Shown one piece after another: positions 47,786 to 57,974 of a stretch of 64,000 nt of DNA. The translations under genes and the position numbers were made by a program. Within the stretch, counting starts at the first letter, position 1; each line of letters starts with the position of its first letter. Below the pieces are notes generated by a model. The model saw nothing but the letters and a program-made list of their open reading frames with translations. It did no database searches and was not told where the DNA came from. Location: positions 53,876-117,875 of the forward strand of contig QZDX01000015.1 of assembly GCA_009917555.1 (NCBI GenBank), in the 5' to 3' direction. Origin of the DNA: a bacterium 1XD21-13 (GTDB lineage: Bacteria > Bacillota > Clostridia > Lachnospirales > Lachnospiraceae).

Positions 47786-48511
47786 CTACCCCCCTATCAC
47801 CGGTGTAATCACCGCCGCAAATGCCATGGCCCCCAGCATACTGATGGGCAGGGCATAATTTCCCAGCCACTTTACATTGCATTTTTTTATGAGAATTCCA
47901 CAGATTCCCATAAGCAGTGCGGAAAACAGCAGCACAAAAATGGGTATCCATCCCTTTAGGCCGGAACGGATATCCGCAAATACCATGCCTAAGAATGCGG
48001 AGATCATGCCGAGAAACATGGCGGTCATAAGGATATCTCCCCATTTGCCGTCCTTATTCTTAATCTTCATGAGACCGCCCTGGATTTTCTTAATGAATAA
48101 GGGCACCCAGATAAGGCCGGGAAAGATTCCCAGGGTCATAACCCAGGCAATGGCCGTGTAAACGGACGGATCTGTCACGGTCTCCGACAGGGATATTCCA
48201 AGGGCATTAGCCGTGGAGGTAGCCGCCGGAAGCTCGTAGGTAATGGCGCCGATAATGCTTAAGCGCAGCCACGGCAGGGGAAGCCCCAGAAATTTTGACA
48301 GGGTGATCACACCCAGCAGAATAGATACGGCCGGCGCAATGGTAAATACCGCCGTAGACAGTACGGTTTTGCGGAGCTGTCCCATATCCATGCCCAGCTC
48401 TTTCCCTCTTTTGAAAGCCCGTACCAGAAAGAACAGCGACTGAGCAATGACAAATACAATCACTGCCCCCGCCAGAATAAATAAAAGTGCACTATTTGGA
48501 TGAAAATTCAT
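47786..48511 (-). CDS. DUF5058-family membrane protein
   Basis: A 241-residue protein with about six membrane helices: ALLFILAGAVIVFVIAQSLF, TIAPAVSILLGVITLSKFLG, and AYELP-like loop YELPAATSTANALGISLSET. This fits DUF5058. A strong GGGAGGGAG site precedes the ATG and a clear promoter lies about 100 bp upstream. First gene of an operon with the partner protein and the M20 peptidase. Confidence 0.8.
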   Translation of the reverse strand: MNFHPNSALLFILAGAVIVFVIAQSLFFLVRAFKRGKELGMDMGQLRKTVLSTAVFTIAPAVSILLGVITLSKFLGLPLPWLRLSIIGAITYELPAATSTANALGISLSETVTDPSVYTAIAWVMTLGIFPGLIWVPLFIKKIQGGLMKIKNKDGKWGDILMTAMFLGMISAFLGMVFADIRSGLKGWIPIFVLLFSALLMGICGILIKKCNVKWLGNYALPISMLGAMAFAAVITPVIGG

Positions 48512-48610
48512 ATGCTCCCTCCCTTTCGTCTCATGTGGATAATTTTATAACAATTCCGTAGATTTCTGCCTGAAAAATGCCAGCAGGGAATTATTTTTTC
48601 ACTTCTTATC

Positions 48611-48639
48611 ATCATACATGAAATGAGGGTGGGTGGCAA
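48611..48639 (-). promoter_or_regulatory. Promoter of the DUF5058/M20 operon
   Basis: Minus strand: -35 TTGCCA (48634-48639), 17-bp spacer, -10 TATGAT (48611-48616). The same -35/-10 pair occurs at the lysA promoter. A near-palindrome AATAATATGCCTATTATT lies just upstream (about 48650-48668) and could be an operator. Confidence 0.65.
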
Positions 48640-48749
48640 GCTTTTGGGCAATAATATGCCTATTATTCGCATCTGTAAATACCCGTTAAAAACAGTTTTT
48701 ACAATACTTTTTACAGTTTGCATGGAAAAACAGGCCAAACAACCGCCAA

Positions 48750-48785
48750 AAAAAGCCACCGCACATCAAAATGCAATGGCTTTTC
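48750..48785 (-). terminator. Terminator after the MalY-type gene
   Basis: Minus strand: AAAGCCA...TGGCTTT stem with inner GCA/TGC pairing, then a T-rich tail, 8 bp after the stop codon at 48793. Confidence 0.8.
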
Positions 48786-48792
48786 TCGTCCT

Positions 48793-49965
48793 CTACCCGC
48801 AAATCCGGTCCCTGTAAGCCTCAATACTCCTCTTCAATCTCCCCATTCCGTCCTCCACCAAGGCTCTGGGGCAGGCCAGGTTTATCCGCAGGAAGCCGTC
48901 GCCGTTTCGGTATGCCCGGCCGTCCGACAGATAGAGACCGCTGTTCGTTCGGATAAATTCGCAGAATCCGACTGGGTCTCCCACCACTTCGCTGCAGTCT
49001 ATCCACAAAAGGTAGGTGGCCTCGCCCTTTACCGCACGAATGCCCTTGATCTCTGTCTCTATGTATTGCTCCGCATAGGTTCTGTTTTCCCAGATATACG
49101 CATTCAGCTCATCAAGCCATCGGCCTCCTCTGGTAAAAGCCGCCACAGCCGCTTCGGCTGCAAATACATTGGGTTCTCCCACTTCATCCGTAGCAAATCC
49201 TCTTTTTACCCTGTGGCGCAGAACCGGGTCCGACACAATGACGGCGGCGGTCTGGATGCCGGCAAGGTTAAAGGTCTTTGTGGGGGCAACACAGGTAATG
49301 CTGTTGTCCCTGCACTGCTCTGATATCGATGCAAATGGAGTGTAGCCAAGTCCAGGCTTTGTCAGATCACAGTGAATCTCATCGGACAGCACCAGGACAT
49401 GATGGCGAAGGCATAGCTCCCCAATCCGCTCCAAGGTTTCCCGATCCCAGATTTTCCCTATGGGATTGTGGGGATTGCAGAGAATGAGCATAGAGGTCTG
49501 GGGATCGGCCAGCTTCTCCTCCAGATCCGCAAAGTCTATGGCATAGACGCCGTTCTCATATTTCAGGAGACTTTCAAGAGCATTTCTTCCGTTATTCAAA
49601 ATGGAGCTGAAGAAATGATTGTACACCGGCGACATCACCAGGATATTTTCCCCTACGGTTGTCATTTTCCGGACAATGCTGGAAATGGCGGGGATGATGC
49701 CGGTACAGAATAACAGCCATTCTTTTTGGATGGCAAAGCCGTGGCGCTCCCTCCACCAGCTCTGATAGGCGCCGTACCATTCCTCCCCTAGGACAGTGTA
49801 GCCGTATACGCCATGCTCCGCCCGTTTTCGGATTGCCTCCATGATTTCCGGCGCCGTCTCAAAGTCCATGTCCGCCACCCACATGGGAAGCTCCTCATCT
49901 GCTACGTTCCATTTCAGGCTGCCGGTATTTCTGCGGTCAATTTGTTTATCAAAGATATTGTGCAC
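48793..49965 (-). CDS. MalY/PatB-type cystathionine beta-lyase, GTG start
   Basis: A 390-residue fold-type I PLP enzyme starting (V/M)HNIFDKQIDRRNTGSLKWN with WVADMDFETAPEI, typical of MalY/PatB. PLP contacts are LILCNPHNPIGKIWD, LSDEIHCDL and the Schiff-base Lys in APTKTFNLAGIQ; Arg in RINLACP binds the carboxylate. It cleaves cystathionine or cysteine to yield homocysteine or sulfide plus pyruvate. GTG at 49965 has AAGGAGG 8 bases upstream. It could work with the methionine gamma-lyase-like enzyme at the left edge, but they are far apart. Confidence 0.9.
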   Translation of the reverse strand: MHNIFDKQIDRRNTGSLKWNVADEELPMWVADMDFETAPEIMEAIRKRAEHGVYGYTVLGEEWYGAYQSWWRERHGFAIQKEWLLFCTGIIPAISSIVRKMTTVGENILVMSPVYNHFFSSILNNGRNALESLLKYENGVYAIDFADLEEKLADPQTSMLILCNPHNPIGKIWDRETLERIGELCLRHHVLVLSDEIHCDLTKPGLGYTPFASISEQCRDNSITCVAPTKTFNLAGIQTAAVIVSDPVLRHRVKRGFATDEVGEPNVFAAEAAVAAFTRGGRWLDELNAYIWENRTYAEQYIETEIKGIRAVKGEATYLLWIDCSEVVGDPVGFCEFIRTNSGLYLSDGRAYRNGDGFLRINLACPRALVEDGMGRLKRSIEAYRDRICG

Positions 49966-49995
49966 CTTTCTTCCTCCTTGAAAATAGTTTAAAAC

Positions 49996-51303
49996 TCAAT
50001 TTCCCTTTCCGAAAACGCTTACCTTGTTTTCAATTTTGTATTGAACAACAAAGCATACCACACTGCATCCCAAATGGATTACCATGCCAAAGCCAAACAT
50101 CATGCAGATAAAGGTTATGTCCGGCGCAAAGATCCCTTTTAACACGCATCCGTACAAAATCGGATAGTACACCAGATTTACAACCACCGATGTGGCAAAG
50201 CAATAATATGTTTTGCCATAACCAATTAATAGATTGTCAAATAAAACCGTATAGTTATAAGCAAGGTAAAATGGTATTAAGACCACTATAATATGCTTGA
50301 TTGTCCCAAAATTTTCAATTCCCATAACATTCTTTAAAAATGGATTTAACATAGGAATCAAACACAGCCATGCAAGAAATGTCAGAATTATGACAATGTG
50401 ATAGTTCCTCATCTTCGCCCTGGACAATTTGCCCCTGCAGTCTTTTTTAATAATTTCCCCCAACGCAGATATGGGAATAAGCATCAATCCCCATATAATG
50501 TTATTTGCCGCCCAGTAATTTCCCTGTTCCGCCACCCCATTCACCATTTTGCATACAATGGCAGAGTAAATGATATTGTCCAGCAATATCTGGCATCCGC
50601 TAAAAGCTCCAATAAACAAGTAGTCTTTTACAAAGGATTTGTCAAATTGAAAAGAAACCGCAATCAGCTTTTCCCGGAATACGGCAGTCAAGCACAGGAT
50701 CACGCACACAACATTTACCACAATATTTGAATATGCGACGCCATTCACACCAAACCTTGGAATCAGAAACAAATCTCCTATGATTGTAAAGACTGTTCTC
50801 AAAACCACCATGGCATAAATGTAAAACGGCTTCTCCAGGACAACAAACAGCACATTCACAAAGCAGACGGCATTTGCAATTACAAAGCCAATGGTTTCCA
50901 GCTTAAGGTAGCCTGTCACCTCGTCCAAACGCTCCGGGACCATTGCAGCCACAATATCACTGCAATGCAGAAAAATGAAAGCTGAAAATGCCAGATAGAT
51001 CACATTTACAACAACAAACAACTGAAAGATCCGCTCTTTCAGCCTCTCTCTGTCCTGCATGCACTGGTTGAGCAATGCAAACAAGGGCACAATCAGAAAT
51101 GCCTGTACGGTCTCATTGATCAAGTCAAACCATTCCATGTGCCCTGCAATGCCCAGCCCGTCTGTCACCGGGCCGTTTGCAATCAGGTTTGTCCTCACAA
51201 GCGTGTACAGAAACGGAATAAAGCTCAGCAGCATCAGGCTGCAAAACAGATTCACCGGAAAACGGGCAGAGCTTTCATTCTTATCCCTATCTACCGTATC
51301 CAC
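49996..51303 (-). CDS. MATE-family efflux transporter
   Basis: A 435-residue membrane protein with about twelve hydrophobic segments in two bundles. It has MATE-like loops (DLFLIPRFGVNGVAYSNIVV, SALGEIIKKDCRGKLSRA). The start overlaps the end of the hybrid kinase gene by 13 bp, so the two are translated from one message. Predicted to export an organic compound by Na+ or H+ antiport; substrate unknown. The tight coupling suggests the kinase or its ligand is tied to this export. Confidence 0.82.
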   Translation of the reverse strand: MDTVDRDKNESSARFPVNLFCSLMLLSFIPFLYTLVRTNLIANGPVTDGLGIAGHMEWFDLINETVQAFLIVPLFALLNQCMQDRERLKERIFQLFVVVNVIYLAFSAFIFLHCSDIVAAMVPERLDEVTGYLKLETIGFVIANAVCFVNVLFVVLEKPFYIYAMVVLRTVFTIIGDLFLIPRFGVNGVAYSNIVVNVVCVILCLTAVFREKLIAVSFQFDKSFVKDYLFIGAFSGCQILLDNIIYSAIVCKMVNGVAEQGNYWAANNIIWGLMLIPISALGEIIKKDCRGKLSRAKMRNYHIVIILTFLAWLCLIPMLNPFLKNVMGIENFGTIKHIIVVLIPFYLAYNYTVLFDNLLIGYGKTYYCFATSVVVNLVYYPILYGCVLKGIFAPDITFICMMFGFGMVIHLGCSVVCFVVQYKIENKVSVFGKGN

Positions 51304-54275
51304 CGCCTCAAAGCCTCCTCAAGCTTTCCAATATCCACCGGCTTAGAGATATGCCCATTCATCCCGGCCGCCTCTGCCTTGCGGATATCATCTGCAAAGG
51401 CATCTGCCGTCATAGCAATGATCGGAATCCTCTTAAGGTCCTCACGCCCGGAAGCCCGGATTGTCTCTGCCGCCTCATACCCGTTCATCACCGGCATCTG
51501 GATATCCATAAAGATCAGATCAAAATACCCCGGCTCATGGTCCAGAACGCACTTCACCGCAAGCTTTCCGTTGAGAGCCTGCTCCACCTGAATGCCGACC
51601 ACATCCAAAAGCTCCGAGGCCACCTCAATATTCAGCTCATTATCCTCCACCAGAAGCACCCGTTTCCCGGAAAAATCCTCCTGCTGGAAAGCCTCCAGAG
51701 CCGTAACCTCCTTTTCCTCGCTGCCAAAGCCCAGAACCTCCTTAAGCACCCTGGTCAGTCTGGACTTAAATAGAGGCTTCTCGATAAAGGCATCCACCCC
51801 GGCAGACAGAGCCTCCGCCTCAATATCCGACCAGTCATAGGCAGACAGAATAATTATTGGGATCTCATCCCCAACCACATGCCGGATCTCCCTGGCCGTC
51901 TCCACTCCATCCTTTCCGGGCATCTTCCAGTCCAGAATCACCACTGAAAAATCCTTTGCCTCCTCTCTGGCCCCCACAATCCGTTTCACCGCCGTATCCC
52001 CGTCAAGGACATACTCCGCCTCCATCTGTAGACTTCTTAAAATCTCGCAGGCGCTCTCACAGGAAGCCTCCTCGTCATCCACCACAAGCACCGGAAGCGT
52101 CGCAAAGGCATCCAGATCCTCCTGGGTAATATCGTCAAGCTTCAGGTAAACCATCACCGTAAACTTAGACCCTTTCCCCAGAGTACTCTCCACCTTAATA
52201 TCCCCATTCATCATCCGGGCAATATTCACCGCAATGGACATACCAAGGCCCGTTCCCTCAATCTTGTCGGTACGTGAATCCGCCGCTCTGGAAAATGGCT
52301 CAAATATCTTGTCAATATACTCCTTTTCCATGCCGATGCCCGTGTCCTCAAAGGTAAATTCATAGCATCCGCTGCCCTTGATATGGGAGGGCTTTTCCTC
52401 AATGTGAATGCTGATCCTGCCACCGGCAGGCGTGAACTTGATAGCATTTCCCATAATATTCATAAAGATCTGCTGCAGGCGTTGTTCGTCTCCCACCACA
52501 TCCTCATGCTGGAGCTTGGCTATGCCGGCGCTGAGCTCCAGGCCCTTGGCCTCCATCTGGGTGTGAAATACCGTCAGCAGGCTTTCAATGGTATCCGACA
52601 GATTAAAGGCGCTTTCCGTAAGGCTCACCTTGCCGCTCTCAATACGGCTCATATCCAGAACCTCGTTAATCAATCCCAGAAGATGCTTGCCGGAAAGGGT
52701 AATCTTACTGAGGGCGTCTACCACCCGCTCCTTTTCATCAATGTGCATCCCCGCAACAGCCGTCATGCCCAGAATGGCATTCATAGGCGTGCGGATATCG
52801 TGGCTCATTCTGGACAGGAAATCACTCTTGGCAAGGTTGGCAGCCTCCGCCCGCTCCGCCGCCAGAGCCAGCATCTCCTTTTGCCGTTCCTCCTTGTGAA
52901 TAATCTCATCAATGCTGCGGACAGCCAAGGTCACGGCAACCGGCCCGTTCTCCCCCATCTCAGCCACCGTAATGGCCGCAGAGCACCACTCATAATCCCC
53001 GTCCTCGTCCCTGCGCTTATACTGAAGCTCAATGTGATCCTCGGTCTCAAGCTGCTTCAAAATATTGGGCAGACTTAAGAATTCCTCCAGCTGCTGGTGG
53101 TATTCCTCCGCAATAATCCCCGTCTCAAAGCGGCTTGACACAAATTCCTTATTGTAATCGCCGCACTCGGATGCCTTGCCCCTGTAGGGATACAGCATCT
53201 CATAGGTGCCATTTTCCACATCAATATAGTAAATGGCCCTGTAAGCCCTTGCCGTACCGTTCATGGCATTCTGATACACCCGGTTACGCCCCGCCATCTG
53301 ATCCCGCTCTTCTATGAGAAGCTGGCTCTGCTTCTCATGGCTGTAATCGTGAAGTGCCTGAAATACAACAATGGCAACTCCCAACAGAATCAGCGCTATA
53401 GTTATGTAGTTAAAGGTATCCACACCGGAAAGAATCTCATTCTCAGGAATCGTCAGTATGGCAGTCCAGCCGTTGTTCATATGATGAAAATACACATTCC
53501 GGATCTCCCCCTCCAGAGCAGTCACATTTTCCAGAACCTGATTATCCCTATCCCTGTCTGCCATTTCCATAAAGCCGTCCACCAGCTCCTGGAATTCCTC
53601 ATACCCGTGCCCCTCCAGGGGAGACTTATAATACAGCAGGGTCTCCTCCCGTCCCAGGAGGTAGTAAGCCGCATCCCTGGGCAGCTTCATATTTTCATTG
53701 TTCTGCTCAAAGCAGGAAAACATCATGTCAATAGCCAGAAAGCTTCCTGTGGAGGGAATTGCCTTGCACATGGTAACCACGGGCTGTCCCGTCACTTCGT
53801 CCGCATAAGCGGATGAAATATAGATCTCTCCTCCGGCAGCCATAGCTCCCTTGTAATAATCCCGCTCCTCCACTTTAAGATCCGTCATAGCCTCGATCTC
53901 GGGATTGTTGGATATCATCTGGGTTCCGTTCATAGCCTTGCCGTAAATCTGGATATTGTCGGAGCCATACAGATCCGTCAGCCCGTTCATAAAGGGATAC
54001 AGCCCCTCCCGTAGCTCCTCGAAAGAAACCTGATCCTGCTCACGCTCCTCAATATAATTGACACTGATAGTCAGAATGGACTCACAGGTGCTGATATTGC
54101 CCTCCTCCGCAGAGGAATAATTCTCCACCAGGGTCAGCCCCATCTTGTTGGTATTCTCCATCAGAGAATTACGGAGAATATGGGTGCACAGCACTACCAG
54201 GCAGATAAACATAGCCAGCAGAATGATATTGTTACGCATCTTTCTCAGTAATTGTTTCTTTTTGCTTCTGCTCAT
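51291..54275 (-). CDS. Hybrid sensor histidine kinase with two receiver domains
   Basis: A 994-residue protein. TM1 is at about residues 15-33; an extracellular sensor of the dCache type spans 34-285 (ALYGSDNIQIYG-like, SSAYADEVTGQPVVTMC); TM2 is at about 287-310. A PAS-like segment (335-455) follows. The kinase core has SRMSHDIRTPMNAILGM (phospho-His), GNAIKFTPAGG, FEDTGIGM and GTGLGMSIA. Receiver 1 is VLVVDDEEASC...VVILDWKMPGKDG, and receiver 2 is VLLVEDNELNIE...LIFMDIQMPVMNG. No DNA-binding output, so it signals by phosphotransfer. It overlaps the MATE gene. Confidence 0.93.
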   Translation of the reverse strand: MSRSKKKQLLRKMRNNIILLAMFICLVVLCTHILRNSLMENTNKMGLTLVENYSSAEEGNISTCESILTISVNYIEEREQDQVSFEELREGLYPFMNGLTDLYGSDNIQIYGKAMNGTQMISNNPEIEAMTDLKVEERDYYKGAMAAGGEIYISSAYADEVTGQPVVTMCKAIPSTGSFLAIDMMFSCFEQNNENMKLPRDAAYYLLGREETLLYYKSPLEGHGYEEFQELVDGFMEMADRDRDNQVLENVTALEGEIRNVYFHHMNNGWTAILTIPENEILSGVDTFNYITIALILLGVAIVVFQALHDYSHEKQSQLLIEERDQMAGRNRVYQNAMNGTARAYRAIYYIDVENGTYEMLYPYRGKASECGDYNKEFVSSRFETGIIAEEYHQQLEEFLSLPNILKQLETEDHIELQYKRRDEDGDYEWCSAAITVAEMGENGPVAVTLAVRSIDEIIHKEERQKEMLALAAERAEAANLAKSDFLSRMSHDIRTPMNAILGMTAVAGMHIDEKERVVDALSKITLSGKHLLGLINEVLDMSRIESGKVSLTESAFNLSDTIESLLTVFHTQMEAKGLELSAGIAKLQHEDVVGDEQRLQQIFMNIMGNAIKFTPAGGRISIHIEEKPSHIKGSGCYEFTFEDTGIGMEKEYIDKIFEPFSRAADSRTDKIEGTGLGMSIAVNIARMMNGDIKVESTLGKGSKFTVMVYLKLDDITQEDLDAFATLPVLVVDDEEASCESACEILRSLQMEAEYVLDGDTAVKRIVGAREEAKDFSVVILDWKMPGKDGVETAREIRHVVGDEIPIIILSAYDWSDIEAEALSAGVDAFIEKPLFKSRLTRVLKEVLGFGSEEKEVTALEAFQQEDFSGKRVLLVEDNELNIEVASELLDVVGIQVEQALNGKLAVKCVLDHEPGYFDLIFMDIQMPVMNGYEAAETIRASGREDLKRIPIIAMTADAFADDIRKAEAAGMNGHISKPVDIGKLEEALRRWIR

Positions 54276-54305
54276 CTCGATTGTTACCTTTCGGGAATTC
54301 CTTTT

Positions 54306-54800
54306 TTATATAAGAATCATTTCCGGTTCTACTTTATGTGCCAGAACCTCCCGGCCGTAGATCCGGTAAAATTCATGATAGCTCTGTTTCAGTGTTCCAT
54401 ATTTTCCAGAGGTTCGGATTCCATAAATTTCTTCCACACTATAGGGCAGGGATGGGAGGCTCTCTCTGGATACAATCACATAATAATTATCCGTCCTCTG
54501 AATTTCTCTGGCAAAATCATCTGTCTTTACAAACTCGTTTCCCTCGTCAATAAACGCAATGCTGTCCTTTATACCCGCCAACTGCTCTCGCCAGAGGGCT
54601 CCCGACAGCACCTGGCAGGTCTTATCACAGCTTAACTCCACCGGACTGCCGGATGGATGATTCACATATTCCTGGATCATGTCTACCAACGTTGTCTTTC
54701 CGGTTGCGCTGTCACCACGGACAATAGTTAGGTTCCGTTTCAGTTCAAAATCATAACGCAGGCGTTTTGTGGAAACCACAACTCTATGCTTTCCTCTCAT
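54306..54800 (-). pseudogene. P-loop NTPase paired with DUF4869, C-terminus probably missing
   Basis: A 164-codon frame starting MRGKHRVVVSTKRLRYDFEL, with Walker A RGDSATGKTTL and Walker B-like DSIAFIDEGNEF, then TDNYYVIVSRESLPSLPYSV, EEIYGI and YHEFYRIYG. It stops shortly after YRIYG. From memory, relatives continue for a further 70-100 residues (a region beginning EDSN.GYEF), so the 3' end looks deleted. The ATG at 54800 follows GGGGAGAAAAGGG. A live short protein is not excluded. It follows the DUF4869 gene by 14 bp. Function of the pair is unknown. Confidence 0.55.
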
Positions 54801-54814
54801 CCCTTTTCTCCCCT

Positions 54815-55165
54815 CTAAACAAACTCTCCGGCAACAGGAACCAGCTCGCTCATGGAATGAACAATCTGGTCGGTATTGAGTATATGAATCGCAAAGGGCT
54901 CCTGGCCAAAATTCATCAAACGGCGGAGATTGATAGTACGTTCCTCTTCCTCCCCTATTTTCAGAAGCCATCTGGCACAATTATCCCCGCAGGTGGACGC
55001 ATTGAAGACCTTGTCCCTATGAAATTTTACAAGAATCAATGTTTTTACACCGCCGGAAAGTCCGGTAGGCGGAATCTTCCCCAGAATCGGACTGTCAATA
55101 ACTCCACTGTCTATGACTACAGAGTTATCTATATCCAAAATCATTTCCTTGACAAAGGGATCCAC
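54815..55165 (-). pseudogene. DUF4869 protein, N-terminal part missing
   Basis: A 116-codon frame opening at a GTG (55165), in the middle of the DUF4869 domain: VDPFVKEMILDIDNS, SPILGKIPPTGLSGGVKTLI, NASTCGDNCARWLLKI and FGQEPFAIHILNT. An in-frame TGA lies four codons upstream, and no ribosome-binding site precedes the GTG. Relatives begin about 30 residues earlier (a region ending W.VDP.VKEMI). So the 5' end is lost. It heads the pair with the P-loop protein, which is truncated at the other end. Confidence 0.6.
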
Positions 55166-55199
55166 AATCCGTCAGACCATACCAGCAAATAGCCTGTCC

Positions 55200-55683
55200 T
55201 CTGAAAATAAACCTAATTATCTCCCATTATAACAAAGATTCCCAAGAATTCCTATTCCTATTTTAAAAACTGTGAAATAATATGAAATATAGATAAAATG
55301 AAATATTAAAATCCAGCCGTATGCTGAATTTAGATCTGCATATCCTGAAAAATCACGCTGTCATTCCATACGATTCTAACCCTTAAACCTCACTTTAAGT
55401 CAACAAAAAAAATTTCTCTTAGAAAAAGAAAACAGTAGATCTATAATGGCTCACGGAATAAAATCATTTTCCCAAAACTGGTAGTTCAGGTTAAATAAGA
55501 AATTTTTCTTAATATAAGTCAATCCATAATTTTTCTGCCAGTTTTGCTAATGATTTTCCCAGCCTCATGACTGTAGAAAAGAATATCTCTTTTTCATTTC
55601 GGGCAAATTGATAACAGGCATATGATTTGCCAAAGCACATTTAAAATGGAGAAATAGAGATTGCAAGGAGATAAGGAGGTGTT
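55200..55683. other. AT-rich non-coding gap
   Basis: About 480 bp with no convincing gene. It holds an inverted repeat of about 20 bp (AATCATTTTCCCAAAACTGG near 55460-55482, with its complement near 55538-55560) and a 43-codon minus-strand frame (55509-55640) that I could not support. The deletion that removed the DUF4869 5' end probably lies at its left border. Confidence 0.5.
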
Positions 55684-55686
55684 GTG

Positions 55687-55893
55687 ATGAATAAGACATT
55701 GGATATTTTAGCCCTCACCATCGGTATCATCGGGGCTCTGAACTGGGGACTTATCGGATTCTTCAATTTTAATCTGGTACAGTTCATCTTCGGCGCCGGA
55801 GGGCTGGCAAGGATTATTTACGCCATCGTAGGTATCTGTGCGGTATATCTTCTGACATTCTATGCAAAAACGGGTAAGGTCTCTTATGAATAG
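55687..55893 (+). CDS. DUF378 small membrane protein
   Basis: A 68-residue protein with two membrane helices (ILALTIGIIGALNWGLIGFF and ARIIYAIVGICAVYLLTFYA) and the DUF378 motif GALNWGLIGFF. AAGGAGG (55673-55679) has a 7-base spacer to the ATG at 55687, better than the GTG at 55684. Function unknown. Single gene ended by a terminator. Confidence 0.9.
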   Translation: MNKTLDILALTIGIIGALNWGLIGFFNFNLVQFIFGAGGLARIIYAIVGICAVYLLTFYAKTGKVSYE

Positions 55894-55910
55894 CGGTATG
55901 TAAGAGACAA

Positions 55911-55948
55911 GGGTCTCGGGAGTTAAAATACTTACACTCCCAAGACCC
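55911..55948. terminator. Terminator between DUF378 and the broken GH1 gene
   Basis: GGGTCTCGGGAGT pairs with ACTCCCAAGACCC (55911-55948) with one mismatch and a 12-nt loop. It serves two convergent genes. Confidence 0.75.
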
Positions 55949-55960
55949 TGTTCCAAAAAA

Positions 55961-57349
<1,389 letters not shown>

Positions 57350-57368
<19 letters not shown>

Positions 57369-57736
57369 TTAATTTCCCACAGAAGCACATTTTTCAGAAC
57401 GAGCCCCTGTTGAATACGGCCAATGGCAAAGCTGATGTGATCCGTGAGTGCCAGATAAATATTGTCATTGAGCTTCTTTCCCAATGATGCCCTTGCATAG
57501 CTGATGATATCGTTGGTCAATTGGATATGCTCAAGAGGCACTTTCTCCAAAAGTTCCGTCAGCTTGTTGGATGTGGTTTTGTCAACATTGGTGTAAATCT
57601 TCTCAATCAGAGAATCATCTATCTCATCTCCCGGCTTTTTCTTAAAGCCGATACCACAGCCCATAACCAGAACCTCCTGGTTTTTTGCGTCATAGGACTT
57701 TATGATATTGTTGTTGATGACCTTTGTGACCTTCAT
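57350..57736 (-). pseudogene. licT: BglG/LicT antiterminator truncated in PRD1
   Basis: Starts MKVTKVINNNIIKSYDAKN at 57736. Residues 1-56 are a complete RNA-binding CAT domain (VLVMGCGIGFKKKPGDEID). PRD1 begins normally, with PLEHIQLTNDIISYARASLG and TDHISFAIGRIQQG. It ends after VLLWEIKR followed by LPLL and a stop, where full proteins (about 280 residues) continue through PRD1 and PRD2. The end point fuses to the EIIA remnant, so one deletion removed the antiterminator's C-terminal half plus EIIBC. Isolated CAT domains of this family can bind RNA constitutively, so residual activity is possible. Confidence 0.85.
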
Positions 57737-57774
57737 TCCCATCTGCTGTTTCACCGCCGTTTCTTTCGGACACA

Positions 57775-57834
57775 AGAAAAGGCTATACCTTCCCTTGTAT
57801 TGACTCATCAATTGTTAAGAGAATGGTATAGCCT
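57775..57834 (-). terminator. Leader terminator of the bgl operon
   Basis: Minus strand: AGGCTATACC (57825-57834) pairs with GGTATAGCCT (57780-57789) around a 35-nt loop, followed by TTTCTT. It overlaps the antitermination target, the standard LicT/BglG arrangement. Confidence 0.85.
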
Positions 57835-57853
57835 GCTTTACCAGTAACAATCC
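57825..57853 (-). promoter_or_regulatory. RAT ribonucleic antiterminator target
   Basis: Minus strand 57853 to 57825 starts GGATTGTTACTGGTAAAGC and ends CAGGCTATACC. It matches the RAT consensus bound by LicT/BglG CAT domains almost perfectly. Its 3' end overlaps the terminator stem, so bound protein would prevent termination. Confidence 0.9.
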
Positions 57854-57872
57854 ATCTATAATAACTGCGGAT

Positions 57873-57901
57873 CTTTTAGCATGCTGTGGTTTGTCTGTCA
57901 A
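57873..57901 (-). promoter_or_regulatory. Promoter of the bgl operon
   Basis: Minus strand: perfect -35 TTGACA (57896-57901), 17-bp spacer, weaker -10 TAAAAG (57873-57878). The start site would fall about 15 bp before the RAT. Confidence 0.5.
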
Positions 57902-57974
57902 TTGTACTGGTGCAGAAAATTTGATTTCGTTATTTTTTACAATTATGAGGAGTGAATTTTGGTTAATTTTTTAT

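Noticed and set aside
55509..55640. 43-codon minus-strand frame (MCFGKSYACYQFARNEKEIF...) in the AT-rich gap
   Set aside because: The amino-acid mix looks protein-like, but there is no ribosome-binding site and it overlaps an inverted repeat; too short to support.
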